Assembly (NCBI GenBank): GCA_000263395.1
Contig: AJXE01000002.1
Location: 310,001 to 374,000, forward strand
Source of the DNA: Stutzerimonas stutzeri TS44
GTDB taxonomy: Bacteria; Pseudomonadota; Gammaproteobacteria; Pseudomonadales; Pseudomonadaceae
Direction: 5' to 3'
Length of the DNA: 64,000 nucleotides
The notes under the pieces are model-generated. The model saw only the letters and a list, made by a program, of their open reading frames with translations, had not been told where the DNA came from and made no database searches. Positions 44,775 through 53,572 of the stretch are shown in pieces (position 1 is the first letter of the stretch; the number at the start of each line of letters is the position of its first letter). The position numbers were made by a program, and so were the translations under genes.

Positions 44775-44799
44775 TTTTGGGGGCATTTTTGGGGGCATC
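44775..44799 (+). promoter_or_regulatory. Candidate integrase arm-type sites, right (two copies)
   Basis: Two overlapping TTTTGGGGGCAT units 12 bp apart, matching the left-end TTTTAGGGGCATT at 36727. They lie about 55-75 bp inside attR. Confidence 0.45.
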
Positions 44800-44850
44800 G
44801 GCAAAAGAGCGAACCAGTCAAAGCCAGCAAACATGCGGCCTGTAGCGATT

Positions 44851-44953
44851 GGTTCGGTTCCGTCCCTGGCACCACCTTTCGTTTTCAGGTGATGTCAACA
44901 TCACCCGAAAGCCTACAAGAAGCCCGCCCTGTGCGGGTTTTTTGTTGTCTGCA
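44851..44953 (+). repeat. attR, displaced copy of tRNA-Phe 3' end
   Basis: 103 nt matching attL with seven differences, one a missing G in the acceptor-stem part (CCTGG-CACC), so it cannot serve as a functional tRNA end. The terminator hairpin is retained. Confidence 0.9.
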
Positions 44954-45047
44954 ATTTACTCCCCTCCTTCGCTTATTCGCCCGCCCGCACCGAAGCGGCC
45001 CCGCTGCGGTGCTTGTTACAGCGCAGAGATACGAAACGTAAACACGC

Positions 45048-45066
45048 GCTAATGACATTGATTAGC
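45048..45066. promoter_or_regulatory. Fur box upstream of TonB receptor
   Basis: GCTAATGACATTGATTAGC matches the 19-bp Fur consensus at 14 positions by my count and has perfect 6-bp inverted ends. It lies 61 bp upstream of the receptor start, where it would block transcription under iron sufficiency. Confidence 0.8.
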
Positions 45067-45126
45067 ATTTAATGTAGATTCCCGCCCCGATCTCGTCCAC
45101 AACACCAACATCGGGAGCGTCTCTTC

Positions 45127-47259
45127 GTGTATCGCCAATCCTGTCTGTGCCTGTCCATCTCGCTTGCGAGCCTGTCGCTCTGGTCGTTGCCGGCTGTTGC
45201 CGAAGAAGCAGCCGAGCTCGACGCCATCACCATCAGCGCGACCCGCGCCGGCAGCGAGGTTGGCAAGACGCCGCAGAAGATCACGATGATCAGCCGCGAA
45301 CAGATCGAGCAGCAACTGGCGATCACCTCCGACCACAGCGCGGTGCTGAGCAACCTGATTCCGTCCTACTCGCCGAGCCGGCAGAAGATGACCAGCGCCG
45401 GCGAGACCTTCCGAGGCCGCTCGGTGCTGATCCTGATCGACGGCATCCCGCAATCCACGCCGCTGCGCGACAGCCAGCGCGACGGCTATGTCATCGACCT
45501 GTCGATGGTCGAGCGCATCGAGGTGATCCACGGCGCCAGCGCCGAGCACGGTCTGGGCGCCACCGGCGGGATCATCAACTACGTCACCCGCCGCCCGGCC
45601 AGCGGCGCGCTGCGCCAGCACGCCGGGATCAGCTTCACCGCTCCCACCGATTACGAATCCGAAGGCTTGGGCTACAAGCTCGACTACCGCGTCGAAGGCA
45701 CCCAGGGCAACTTCGACTACCTGGCCTCCGCCAGCTGGCAGACCCAGGGCATGTTCTACGACGCCAACGGCGACCTGATCGGCGTCGACGATACTCAGGG
45801 CGACACCATGGATTCGACCAGCCAGGATCTGCTGCTCAAGCTCGGCTACTGGCTCGACGACAACCAGAACCTCGGCCTGATGATCAACCGCTTCGAGGTC
45901 GAGGGTGAGCACGAGTACGTCAACGTACCGGGCAATGCCAAAGCCGGCATCCCCGCCACCTCGCGCAAGGGCGACCCGCTGGGCAAGGCACCGCAGAATG
46001 AGGTGCTGGCGACCAGCCTGTCCTACAAGCACGCCGACTTCTACGGCAACGAACTGGGCCTGCAGCTGTATTCCCAGCGCTTTCGCAGCCGTTTCGGTGG
46101 TGGTTACAACGGTGTCTTTCAAGACCCCAGCATTGCACCAGCCGGCACACTGTTCGACCAGTCGCAGAACGAGTCGGACAAGTACGGCGGCAAGCTGACC
46201 CTGAGTCGCGACGGCCTGCTGGACAACCACCTCAAGCTCACCGGCGGCCTCGACGTGCTGCAGGACACCACCAGCCAGATGCTCATCGAGACCGATCGCG
46301 AGTGGGTACCGGAGACCGTGTTCCGCAACTACGCACCCTTCCTGCAGGCCGAGATCCGTGCGCTCGAACAGCTGACCCTGTTCGCCGGCGTGCGCCACGA
46401 GTTCGCCGACCTTGAAGTCGACAGCTTCAGCACCGTCGCCTCGACCACCAAGCCGGCCGGAGGCGTGAATGTCGACGGCGGCAACCCGACCTTCGAGGAA
46501 ACCCTCTACAACGCCGGCCTGGTCTGGCAGATGAACGACTGGGCACAGCTGTTCGCCAACTATTCCGAAGGCTTCGGCATGCCCGACGTCGGCCGCGTGC
46601 TGCGCGCCATCGGTACGCCCGGCACGCGGGTCGACGACTTCCTCGACCTGCAGCCCGTGGTCACCGAGAACCGCGAGATCGGCCTGCGCCTGAATCACGG
46701 CCCGCTGGATGCCGAGATCAGCTATTACGAGTCCGACGCCGATCTCGGCACACGGCTGAACAGCGTCGGCGGCGTCTACCAGGTAAACCGCGAGCGTACC
46801 GAGATCGACGGCATCGAGTTCGTCGGCGGCTGGCAGGTCAATGCGGCGCATCGCCTGCAGCTGACCTACGCGCAGGTCAACGGCCAGTCCGACACCGACG
46901 ACGACGGCAAGGTCGATACCGATCTCGACGGCGCCAACATCTCGCCGGATCGCTACGGCCTGAGCTGGCAGGCCAACTGGAACGACCGTCTGCACAGTCT
47001 GCTGCAGGCCAACCACTACGTCAGCCGCGATTTCGACACGCCCGGGCTGGAGTTCGAGGGCTACACCCTGGTGGATGCCTCGGTCGGCTATCGCCTGCCG
47101 GTCGGCGAGGTCAATCTCGGCGTGGAGAACCTGCTCGACCGTGACTACCTGACCTACTACACCCAGGCGGCCAACATCGGCAACGACGTGACCCGCAACG
47201 GCCGGGTATTCGCCGGCCGCGGGCGCACCCTGACACTCGGCTACCAAGTCAGCTTCTGA
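45127..47259 (+). CDS. TonB-dependent siderophore receptor
   Basis: 710 residues from a GTG with GGGAG about 10 nt upstream. Signal peptide to about residue 24 (AVAEEA), a TonB-box-like DAITISATRAG, then a plug domain (about 45-150) with FRGRSVLILIDGIPQS and IEVIHGASAEHGLGATGGIINYVTRRP. A 22-strand barrel follows, ending in the terminal aromatic FAGRGRTLTLGYQVSF. The plug resembles IutA-type hydroxamate/citrate-hydroxamate receptors, but the ligand is not known. A Fur box and three downstream membrane proteins complete an iron-uptake operon. Confidence 0.9.
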   Translation: MYRQSCLCLSISLASLSLWSLPAVAEEAAELDAITISATRAGSEVGKTPQKITMISREQIEQQLAITSDHSAVLSNLIPSYSPSRQKMTSAGETFRGRSVLILIDGIPQSTPLRDSQRDGYVIDLSMVERIEVIHGASAEHGLGATGGIINYVTRRPASGALRQHAGISFTAPTDYESEGLGYKLDYRVEGTQGNFDYLASASWQTQGMFYDANGDLIGVDDTQGDTMDSTSQDLLLKLGYWLDDNQNLGLMINRFEVEGEHEYVNVPGNAKAGIPATSRKGDPLGKAPQNEVLATSLSYKHADFYGNELGLQLYSQRFRSRFGGGYNGVFQDPSIAPAGTLFDQSQNESDKYGGKLTLSRDGLLDNHLKLTGGLDVLQDTTSQMLIETDREWVPETVFRNYAPFLQAEIRALEQLTLFAGVRHEFADLEVDSFSTVASTTKPAGGVNVDGGNPTFEETLYNAGLVWQMNDWAQLFANYSEGFGMPDVGRVLRAIGTPGTRVDDFLDLQPVVTENREIGLRLNHGPLDAEISYYESDADLGTRLNSVGGVYQVNRERTEIDGIEFVGGWQVNAAHRLQLTYAQVNGQSDTDDDGKVDTDLDGANISPDRYGLSWQANWNDRLHSLLQANHYVSRDFDTPGLEFEGYTLVDASVGYRLPVGEVNLGVENLLDRDYLTYYTQAANIGNDVTRNGRVFAGRGRTLTLGYQVSF

Positions 47260-47278
47260 TGGCGGGGCACGCTTGCCG

Positions 47279-47605
47279 ATGAGCGCCATGCGCCAGCCGC
47301 TCGACTCAAGCGGGTATCGCCGCCTGGGCCTACTGCTGCGCCTGTGTGCGGCACTCGGCGGTGGCTATATATGTACCGTGGCGCTGAGCGCCGCCGCCGC
47401 GCTGCTCGCCACGTTGCTCGGCATGCCGCGCAGCGAGGCGGTGTACCTGGGCAGCCTGCTCGCCCTGCCGCTGTACCTGGCGCTGCTGCTGTGGAGCCTC
47501 TGCGAGCCGCGGCTGTGGCGCCTGTGCGCGCTGCTGCTGGGCAGCACCGGCGCCGGCCTGTTGCTGCAGGCGCTGCTGAACGTGACGCCGGCAGGTGGTC
47601 GCTGA
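47279..47605 (+). CDS. DUF3649 membrane protein
   Basis: 108 residues from the ATG at 47279; a TTG two codons upstream with GCGGGG is an alternative start. Three transmembrane helices cover most of the chain (LLRLCAALGGGYICTVALSAAAALL, then VYLGSLLALPLYLALLLW and another). This small family lies between TonB receptors and PepSY proteins and is linked with iron uptake. Function unknown. Confidence 0.78.
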   Translation: MSAMRQPLDSSGYRRLGLLLRLCAALGGGYICTVALSAAAALLATLLGMPRSEAVYLGSLLALPLYLALLLWSLCEPRLWRLCALLLGSTGAGLLLQALLNVTPAGGR

Positions 47606-47606
47606 G

Positions 47607-49163
47607 ATGGCGGCGGGCAACGGCATGCGTCAATCCATGAGCGAGCTGCACAGCTGGGCCGGTGTGCTGCTCGGCGGCGTACTGCTGGCGATCTTCTGGA
47701 CCGGCTCGCTGTCGCTGTTCGACCGCGAGATCGACCGCTGGATGCAGCCGGCGACCCGCCTGCCCGCGCCGCCCGCCGCGCTGTCGCTGGATCGCCTGCT
47801 GCACGGCCAGGCCGAAGAAATCATCACGACCGCACCGGTCTGGACCCTCAGCCTGCCGACGGCGCGCACGCCGACCCTGCAGCTGGACTACCAGGACCCC
47901 GCGCAGGGGCCGGTGCGCCGGCACATCGATCCGCGCACCGGCGTGCTGCTGCCTAACGAGGGCAGTTGGGCCGGTACGCGCTTCATCTTCCCGTTCCACT
48001 TCAGCCTGCACCTGCGCTGGCGCGATGTCGGCCTCTGGCTGGTGGGCGCCGCGGGCATGGGCATGCTGGTGCTGCTGGTCTCCGGCGTGCTGGCGCACCG
48101 CAAGCTGATCGCCGAGTTCTTCACCTTCCGCCCGCGCAAGCGTCTGCAGCGCAGCCTGCTGGATCTGCACAACCTCATCGGCGTGCTGGTACTGCCGTTC
48201 CACTTCCTCATCAGCCTGTCGGGGCTGGCGATCTTCTGCCTGATCTACTTTCCCGGCGTCGCGCAAAGCCTCTATCCGGAGGATCGCGCGCAGCTGCAGG
48301 CCGAGGCACTCGGCGCCTACGCCCGACCGGCCAGCGGCGTGGCCGCGCCGCTGGGTTCGCTGGATACCATGCTGCGCCAGGCCGAACGGCTCTGGGAGCA
48401 GGATGGCCAGCCCGGCGCGGCCTACCTGCTGCGCGTCTGGCATGCGGGCGACCGCGCGGCCTACGTCGAGATTCGCCGTGCGTTCACCCGCGAGGTGAGC
48501 ATGAACGTCGATCGCCTGACCTTCGACGGCGTCAGCGGCGCGTTGCTGCAGCAGCACCGCACGCCGCCGGTGGTGGGCGTGCAGCGTTTTCTCACCGGCC
48601 TGCATTTCGTCCAGTTCGAGCACTGGACGCTGCGCTGGCTGTATTTCGCCGGCGGGCTCGGCGGCTGCCTGCTGATCGGCAGTGGCCTGCTGTTCTGGAG
48701 CGGCGCCCGACGCGCCCGCCACGCGCGCCAGGGGCGCAACGGCGCGCGGCTGGTCGAGGCGCTCACGGTGGCCGCCTGCGTCGGGCTGGTCATCGCCACG
48801 CTGGCCTTCTTCGTCGCCAATCGCCTGTTGCCGGTGGAGATCGCCGCGCCGGCACGCCGCGCGGCGCTGGAGATCCAGATGTTTTTCGGCGCCTGGCTGC
48901 TGAGCCTGGCGCATGCCGCGTGGCGACCGGCGCAGGCCTGGCGCGAGCAGCTGCAGCTGGCCGCGGGCCTGGCGCTGCTGGCGGTGCTGTTGAACGGGCT
49001 GACCACCGGCGATCACCTGCTGCGCAGCCTGAGCAGCGGCCAGGCGGCGGTCGCCGGCATGGACCTGATGCTGCTGGCGCTGGCCGGACTCTGCCTGCTC
49101 GGTGCCCGGCGCCTGCAACGGGCGGCGCTGCCCGATATGCACGGAGAGCGGGCAGATGGCTGA
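47607..49163 (+). CDS. PepSY-associated TM protein, siderophore-linked ferric reductase type
   Basis: 518 residues from the ATG at 47607. The first helix is in MSELHSWAGVLLGGVLLAIFW with the conserved His. Further helices lie near 135-160, 185-215, 335-360, 385-410 and toward the C-terminus, with a periplasmic PepSY region between. Conserved histidines in HNLIGVLVLPFHFLISLSG are candidate heme ligands. Relatives (FoxB/PiuB-type) reduce iron from siderophores in the inner membrane. The stop overlaps the next gene by 8 bp. Confidence 0.85.
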   Translation: MAAGNGMRQSMSELHSWAGVLLGGVLLAIFWTGSLSLFDREIDRWMQPATRLPAPPAALSLDRLLHGQAEEIITTAPVWTLSLPTARTPTLQLDYQDPAQGPVRRHIDPRTGVLLPNEGSWAGTRFIFPFHFSLHLRWRDVGLWLVGAAGMGMLVLLVSGVLAHRKLIAEFFTFRPRKRLQRSLLDLHNLIGVLVLPFHFLISLSGLAIFCLIYFPGVAQSLYPEDRAQLQAEALGAYARPASGVAAPLGSLDTMLRQAERLWEQDGQPGAAYLLRVWHAGDRAAYVEIRRAFTREVSMNVDRLTFDGVSGALLQQHRTPPVVGVQRFLTGLHFVQFEHWTLRWLYFAGGLGGCLLIGSGLLFWSGARRARHARQGRNGARLVEALTVAACVGLVIATLAFFVANRLLPVEIAAPARRAALEIQMFFGAWLLSLAHAAWRPAQAWREQLQLAAGLALLAVLLNGLTTGDHLLRSLSSGQAAVAGMDLMLLALAGLCLLGARRLQRAALPDMHGERADG

Positions 49164-49485
49164 GCTCTGGCCGGCGCTGCTGGCGTTCCTGCTCGCCTAC
49201 CTGGCGTTCGCCCGGCTGGCGCTGACGCAGCCCGCGCACCGCCAGGCGGTCGCTCCCGATGCCTTGCCGCCGCGGTACGCGCGGCTGCTCGGCGCAACGC
49301 TGTCGGGCAGCGGCCTGGTGCTGCTGCTCGGTACCGAAGGCGGCGGTTTCGGCGCCCTGCTCTGGCTGCTGCTGCTGAGCGCGGCAGCCTTCTGCGTCGC
49401 CCAGACGCTGAGCTGGAAGCCGCACTGGCTGCGCTGGCTGGTGCGCACGCGCGCCGGGGATGCCGCTGCCAGCGAACTGCGCTAG
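49156..49485 (+). CDS. DUF3325 membrane protein
   Basis: 109 residues with three hydrophobic helices (about 3-20, 48-65, 70-85). Recognised as the DUF3325 family that accompanies DUF3649 and PepSY proteins in iron-uptake operons. It overlaps the PepSY gene by 8 bp. Biochemical role unknown. Confidence 0.77.
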   Translation: MAELWPALLAFLLAYLAFARLALTQPAHRQAVAPDALPPRYARLLGATLSGSGLVLLLGTEGGGFGALLWLLLLSAAAFCVAQTLSWKPHWLRWLVRTRAGDAAASELR

Positions 49486-49573
49486 GCTGCTGCGGCGAGT
49501 CTGGGCAGAATGCCTGCATCACCCCGTTGCCGTCCCGGCACCCGCAAGTCCGTTGTGCAAGCAGGAGCGCGCC

Positions 49574-50368
49574 GTGCCGTCATCCCCCACGAAAGCGCTG
49601 TGCGCGCTGGCCCTGATCGTGCTGACGAATCCGGTCGGCGCCTGGGAGTTCGTCACCGAGGACTTTCCGCCGTTCACCTACCCTGCCGCTTCCGATGCGC
49701 CGGCCGCCACCACGACGGATACCGGCGGCGTGGCGGCGGCCGGTCCGTTCGTCGACATCGTCCAGGCCGTCTGCGCGCGCCTGCGCCGCGATTGCCCGAT
49801 CAACGTGCACCCGTGGCGCCGCGCGCTGGCGCTGGCCGAAGAGGGCAAGGTGGACGGCATCTTCACGGTGATCCGCTCGCCGCGCCGCGAGCGCGCCTTC
49901 CATATCACGCGCATGCTGACAACCTCGCGTTACAGCGTGTATGCCCTGCGTTCCAGCCCCTTCGTCTACCACCAGCCGCAGGACATGGCCGGCAAGATCG
50001 TCGGCGTCTACGGCCCATCGGGCACTTCGTTCGTCCTGCGCGAACGCCTGCAGCACGTGCCAGGCGTCTCGATCAGGCTGGTCGCCGACAATCGCCGCCT
50101 GCTGCGCATGCTCGATGCCGGTCGTTTCGGCAGCCAGGGCCTGGCGGTGCTCAACCAGGACGTGGCCTGGCATCTGATCGATACCGAACGGCTCGACCAG
50201 TTGCGCGAGGTCGGCGAGCTGCAACCGGTTTCCTACGGCATCGGCCTGTCCCGCCAGCGGGTCAGCACGGCGCAGTTCGAAGCCTTCGAGGCGCAGCTCG
50301 ATGCGCTCATCGCCGACGGCACGGTGCCGGCGATCCTGCGGCGCCACCAGCTCGAAGCGGCTTTCTGA
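49574..50368 (+). CDS. Periplasmic solute-binding protein, family 3 type
   Basis: 264 residues from a GTG at 49574 with AGGAG upstream. Signal peptide to about residue 21 (VGA-WEF). Type-3-like substrate-binding domain: [12 protein letters not shown], then [41 protein letters not shown] and [15 protein letters not shown]. Such variants, with a WxRA.. block, are often orphan amino-acid-binding-like proteins. It lies between the iron operon and an amino-acid ABC transporter, but a ~205-bp gap suggests it is separate from the latter. Confidence 0.77.
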   Translation: MPSSPTKALCALALIVLTNPVGAWEFVTEDFPPFTYPAASDAPAATTTDTGGVAAAGPFVDIVQAVCARLRRDCPINVHPWRRALALAEEGKVDGIFTVIRSPRRERAFHITRMLTTSRYSVYALRSSPFVYHQPQDMAGKIVGVYGPSGTSFVLRERLQHVPGVSIRLVADNRRLLRMLDAGRFGSQGLAVLNQDVAWHLIDTERLDQLREVGELQPVSYGIGLSRQRVSTAQFEAFEAQLDALIADGTVPAILRRHQLEAAF

Positions 50369-50450
50369 GGCAACCGGCGGCGGCGCGGCGATACAGGCAA
50401 ATGGACACTTTTACGCCCGCATAACCAGCCAGTTGGCCATTCTTCGCGCT

Positions 50451-50466
50451 TGGCGCATGCCCCGCT
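50451..50466 (+). promoter_or_regulatory. Possible sigma-54 promoter before amino-acid ABC operon
   Basis: TGGCGC with GC exactly 12 bp after the GG doublet. The TT before GC is replaced by CC, so the match to TGGCAC-N5-TTGC is partial. The rest of the 205-bp gap shows nothing else. Confidence 0.25.
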
Positions 50467-50573
50467 GCATGCTAGTTTTGCGCCTCGCCAGGAGGGCGAG
50501 CAGCCGGCCGGAGCGCAGCCACCCCGAACACCCCCGACCTGGCGTTCTCCGCCAGCCTGCAAGAGGTTCCCGC

Positions 50574-51347
50574 ATGGCCGAGGCCATCCCCGCACTGGAA
50601 ATCCGCAATCTGCACAAGCGCTACGGCGACCTGGAAGTACTCAAAGGCATCTCGCTGACCGCTCGCGATGGCGACGTGATTTCCATCCTCGGCTCTTCAG
50701 GCTCCGGCAAGTCGACCTTCCTGCGCTGCATCAACCTGCTGGAAAACCCCCACGAGGGCGAGATTCTGGTGGCCGGCGAGCAGCTCAAGCTCAAGCGCGA
50801 CAAGACCGGCGACCTGGTCGCCGCCGATGGCAAGCAGCTCAACCGCATCCGCAGCGAGCTGGGCTTCGTGTTCCAGAACTTCAACCTCTGGCCGCACATG
50901 ACCATCCTCGACAACATCATCGAGGCACCGCGCCGCGTGCTCGGCCAGAGCAAGGCCGAAGCCACCGAGGTGGCCGAGGCGCTGCTGGCCAAGGTCGGCA
51001 TCGCCGACAAGCGCCACGTCTACCCCAACCAGCTCTCCGGCGGCCAGCAGCAACGCGCGGCCATCGCCCGCACCCTGGCGATGCAGCCCAAGGTGATCCT
51101 GTTCGACGAACCCACCTCGGCACTGGACCCGGAAATGGTCCAGGAAGTGCTCAGCGTCATCCGCTCGCTCGCCGAGGAAGGGCGCACCATGCTGCTGGTC
51201 ACCCACGAGATGAATTTCGCCAAGCAGGTCTCCAGCGAAGTGGTTTTCCTCCATCAGGGCCTGGTCGAGGAACAGGGCACGCCCGAGCAGGTATTTGACA
51301 ATCCGCAATCGACGCGCTGTAAACAATTCATGTCCAGCCATCGCTAA
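50574..51347 (+). CDS. Polar amino-acid ABC transporter ATPase (HisP type)
   Basis: 257 residues from the ATG at 50574 (GAGG upstream). Walker [12 protein letters not shown]-loop [13 protein letters not shown], signature [14 protein letters not shown], Walker [15 protein letters not shown] and the switch His in [12 protein letters not shown]. The N-terminal and spacer composition ([27 protein letters not shown]) is characteristic of HisP/AotP. First gene of an ATPase-SBP-permease-permease operon equivalent in order to P. aeruginosa PA5152-PA5155 from memory. Confidence 0.92.
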   Translation: MAEAIPALEIRNLHKRYGDLEVLKGISLTARDGDVISILGSSGSGKSTFLRCINLLENPHEGEILVAGEQLKLKRDKTGDLVAADGKQLNRIRSELGFVFQNFNLWPHMTILDNIIEAPRRVLGQSKAEATEVAEALLAKVGIADKRHVYPNQLSGGQQQRAAIARTLAMQPKVILFDEPTSALDPEMVQEVLSVIRSLAEEGRTMLLVTHEMNFAKQVSSEVVFLHQGLVEEQGTPEQVFDNPQSTRCKQFMSSHR

Positions 51348-51361
51348 GGGAGCAACACCGA

Positions 51362-52117
51362 ATGAAAAGCTATAAGAAGATCCTGCTGACTGCCGCTGCA
51401 TCGCTGATCATCGGCACCCAGGCATTCGCGGCGGAAAAACTGCGCATCGGCACCGAAGGCGCCTACCCGCCCTTCAATCTGATCGACGCCAGCGGCCAGG
51501 CGGTGGGCTTCGACCTGGACATCGCCCATGCGCTGTGCGCCAAGATGAAGGTCGAGTGCGAAGTGGTCACCTCCGACTGGGACGGCATCATTCCCGCGCT
51601 CAATGCCGGCAAGTTCGACTTCCTCGCCGCCTCCATGTCGGTCACCGAGGAACGCAAGCAGGCCGTGGACTTCACCGACCACTACTACACCAACAAGCTG
51701 CAGTTCGTGGCGCCCAAGTCGGTGGACTTCAAGACCGACAAGGACTACCTCGACGGCAAGGTAATCGGTGCCCAGCGCGCCACCATCGCCGGCACCTGGC
51801 TGGAAGACAACATGGACGGCGTGGTCGAGATCAAGCTCTACGACACCCAGGAAAACGCCTATCTGGACCTCGCCTCCGGGCGCGTCGACGGCATCCTCGC
51901 CGACACCTTCGTGCAGTGGGAATGGCTCAAGAGCGACGCCGGCAAGGACTTCGAGTTCAAGGGCGAGCCGGTATTCGACGACGACAAGATCGCCATCGCC
52001 GTGCGCAAGGACAACGACGCACTGCGCGAGCGGCTGAACAAGGCGCTGGCCGAGATCGTCGCCGACGGCACCTACAAGCAGATCAACGACAAGTACTTCC
52101 CGTTCAGCATCTACTGA
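51362..52117 (+). CDS. Polar amino-acid ABC transporter substrate-binding protein
   Basis: 251 residues. Signal peptide ends about residue 23 (AFA-AEK). Family 3 SBP: LRIGTEGAYPPFNLIDASGQAVGFDLDIA, SDWDGIIPALNAGKFDF, MSVTEERKQAVDFTDHYY and GRVDGILADTFVQWEW. The sequence is of the HisJ/LAO/AotJ group that binds His, Arg, Lys or Ornithine; exact ligand cannot be read. Second gene of the operon, 14 bp after the ATPase. Confidence 0.92.
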   Translation: MKSYKKILLTAAASLIIGTQAFAAEKLRIGTEGAYPPFNLIDASGQAVGFDLDIAHALCAKMKVECEVVTSDWDGIIPALNAGKFDFLAASMSVTEERKQAVDFTDHYYTNKLQFVAPKSVDFKTDKDYLDGKVIGAQRATIAGTWLEDNMDGVVEIKLYDTQENAYLDLASGRVDGILADTFVQWEWLKSDAGKDFEFKGEPVFDDDKIAIAVRKDNDALRERLNKALAEIVADGTYKQINDKYFPFSIY

Positions 52118-52181
52118 TCCAACCGAACCGAGGCCCGGACGTCATACGCATGACGGACCGGGCTTCGGTGTTTGAGCCCAT

Positions 52182-52877
52182 ATGATTCCCGACCTTCACG
52201 GATTCGGTCCGGCCCTCGTCGCCGGCACCTGGATGACCATTCAACTGGCCCTCGCCTCGCTGGCGCTGGGGCTGGTGCTCGGCCTGCTCGGCGCCCTCGC
52301 CAAGACTTCGCCACTCGCCGCCCTGCGCTGGCTCGGCGGCACCTATTCGACCATCGTGCGCGGCGTTCCGGAGCTGCTCTGGGTGCTGCTGATCTACTTC
52401 GGCACCATCAACCTGATTCGCTGGATCGGCCAACTGTTCGGCATCGAGAACCTCGCGCTGAGCCCGTTCGCCGCCGGCACCATCGCCCTCGGCCTGTGTT
52501 TCGGCGCCTACGCCACGGAAGTCTTCCGCGGCGCGCTGCTGGCCATTCCCAAGGGCCACCGCGAAGCCGGGCTGGCCCTCGGGCTGGGCAAGTCGCGGAT
52601 CTTCCTGCGCCTGATCCTGCCGCAGATGTGGCGCCTGGCCCTGCCGGGGCTGGGCAACCTGTTCATGATCCTGATGAAGGACACCGCGCTGGTCTCGGTG
52701 ATCGGCCTGGAGGAAATCATGCGCCGCGCGCAGATCGCGGTGACCGCCAGCAAGGAGCCGTTCACCTTCTTCCTGGTGGCCGCCGTCATCTACCTGTGCC
52801 TGACCGTCGTCGCGATGATCGGCATGCATTTTCTGGAAAAACGCGCCGGCCGCGGCTTCGTCAGGAGTGCCGCATGA
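52182..52877 (+). CDS. Amino-acid ABC transporter permease (HisQ type)
   Basis: 231 residues with five transmembrane helices; the EAA loop reads REAGLALGLGKSRIFLRLILPQ. N-terminus carries GTWMTIQLALASLALGLVLG. It forms a heterodimer with the next gene's product. Stop and next start overlap (ATGA). Confidence 0.92.
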   Translation: MIPDLHGFGPALVAGTWMTIQLALASLALGLVLGLLGALAKTSPLAALRWLGGTYSTIVRGVPELLWVLLIYFGTINLIRWIGQLFGIENLALSPFAAGTIALGLCFGAYATEVFRGALLAIPKGHREAGLALGLGKSRIFLRLILPQMWRLALPGLGNLFMILMKDTALVSVIGLEEIMRRAQIAVTASKEPFTFFLVAAVIYLCLTVVAMIGMHFLEKRAGRGFVRSAA

Positions 52878-53563
52878 GCTGGGAAGTCTTCCTCAAATGG
52901 CTGCCGAGCTTCGCGGAAGCAGCCTGGCTGACCCTGCAACTGGTCGGCGTGTCGGTCATCGCCGGGCTGATCCTCGCCCTGCCGCTGGGCATCGCCCGCT
53001 CGTCGCGCCATTTCCCGGTGCGTGCGCTGCCCTATGCCTACATCTTCTTCTTCCGTGGCACGCCGCTGCTGGTGCAGCTGTTTCTCGTCTACTACGGCGC
53101 GGCGCAGTTCGACGCGGTGCGCCAGAGCGCGCTGTGGCCCTATCTGCGCGATCCGTACTGGTGCGCGATCCTCACCATGACGCTGCACACCGCCGCCTAC
53201 ATCGCCGAGATCATCCGCGGCGCGATCCAGAACGTGCCACCCGGCGAGATCGAGGCGGCGCGCGCGCTGGGCATGTCGCGCAGCCAGGCGCTGTGGCACA
53301 TCATCCTGCCGCGCGCCACGCGCATCGGCCTGCCGGCCTACAGCAACGAGGTGATCCTGATGCTCAAGGCCAGCGCGCTGGCCAGCACCATCACCCTGCT
53401 CGAGCTGACCGGCATGGCGCGCAAGATCGCCGCGCGCACCTACCTGCACGAGGAGATGTTCCTCACCGCCGGCCTGATCTACCTGCTGATCGCCTTCGTG
53501 CTGATGCAGGGCTTCAAGCTGCTCGAGCGCTGGCTGCGCGTCGACGCCTGCCAGGGCCGCTGA
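52874..53563 (+). CDS. Amino-acid ABC transporter permease (HisM type)
   Basis: 229 residues, five transmembrane helices, FFFRGTPLLVQLFLVYYG and EAA loop IEAARALGMSRSQALWHIILPRATR. Partner permease of the preceding gene. Last gene of the operon; a minus-strand regulator ends 10 bp away. Confidence 0.92.
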   Translation: MSWEVFLKWLPSFAEAAWLTLQLVGVSVIAGLILALPLGIARSSRHFPVRALPYAYIFFFRGTPLLVQLFLVYYGAAQFDAVRQSALWPYLRDPYWCAILTMTLHTAAYIAEIIRGAIQNVPPGEIEAARALGMSRSQALWHIILPRATRIGLPAYSNEVILMLKASALASTITLLELTGMARKIAARTYLHEEMFLTAGLIYLLIAFVLMQGFKLLERWLRVDACQGR

Positions 53564-53572
53564 CCCCCGGCG

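Larger units (their letters stand above)
36593..44953 (+). mobile_element. P4-like integrated genetic element at tRNA-Phe, about 8.3 kb
   Basis: Bounded by a 104/103-nt direct repeat that begins in the tRNA-Phe T-stem. Contents in order: tyrosine integrase, an unknown 244-residue protein, an AlpA-like regulator, a winged-helix protein, a C4-like antisense RNA leader, small ORFs, a Toprim primase-like protein, a DUF3631 ATPase, a TubC-N-like protein and an unknown protein. About 0.9 kb of non-coding repeat-rich DNA follows. All genes point the same way, with many ATGA overlaps. There are no capsid, terminase, conjugation or restriction genes. The tight overlaps, integrase type and antisense-RNA module match P4-like phage satellites; whether it is packaged by a helper phage is inference. 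Confidence 0.9.

Noticed and set aside
43976..44850. Small open frames in the non-coding end of the element
   Set aside because: Frames at 43788-44393 and on the reverse strand are Arg/Pro-rich without ribosome sites and cross the inverted repeat; no codon structure is visible.
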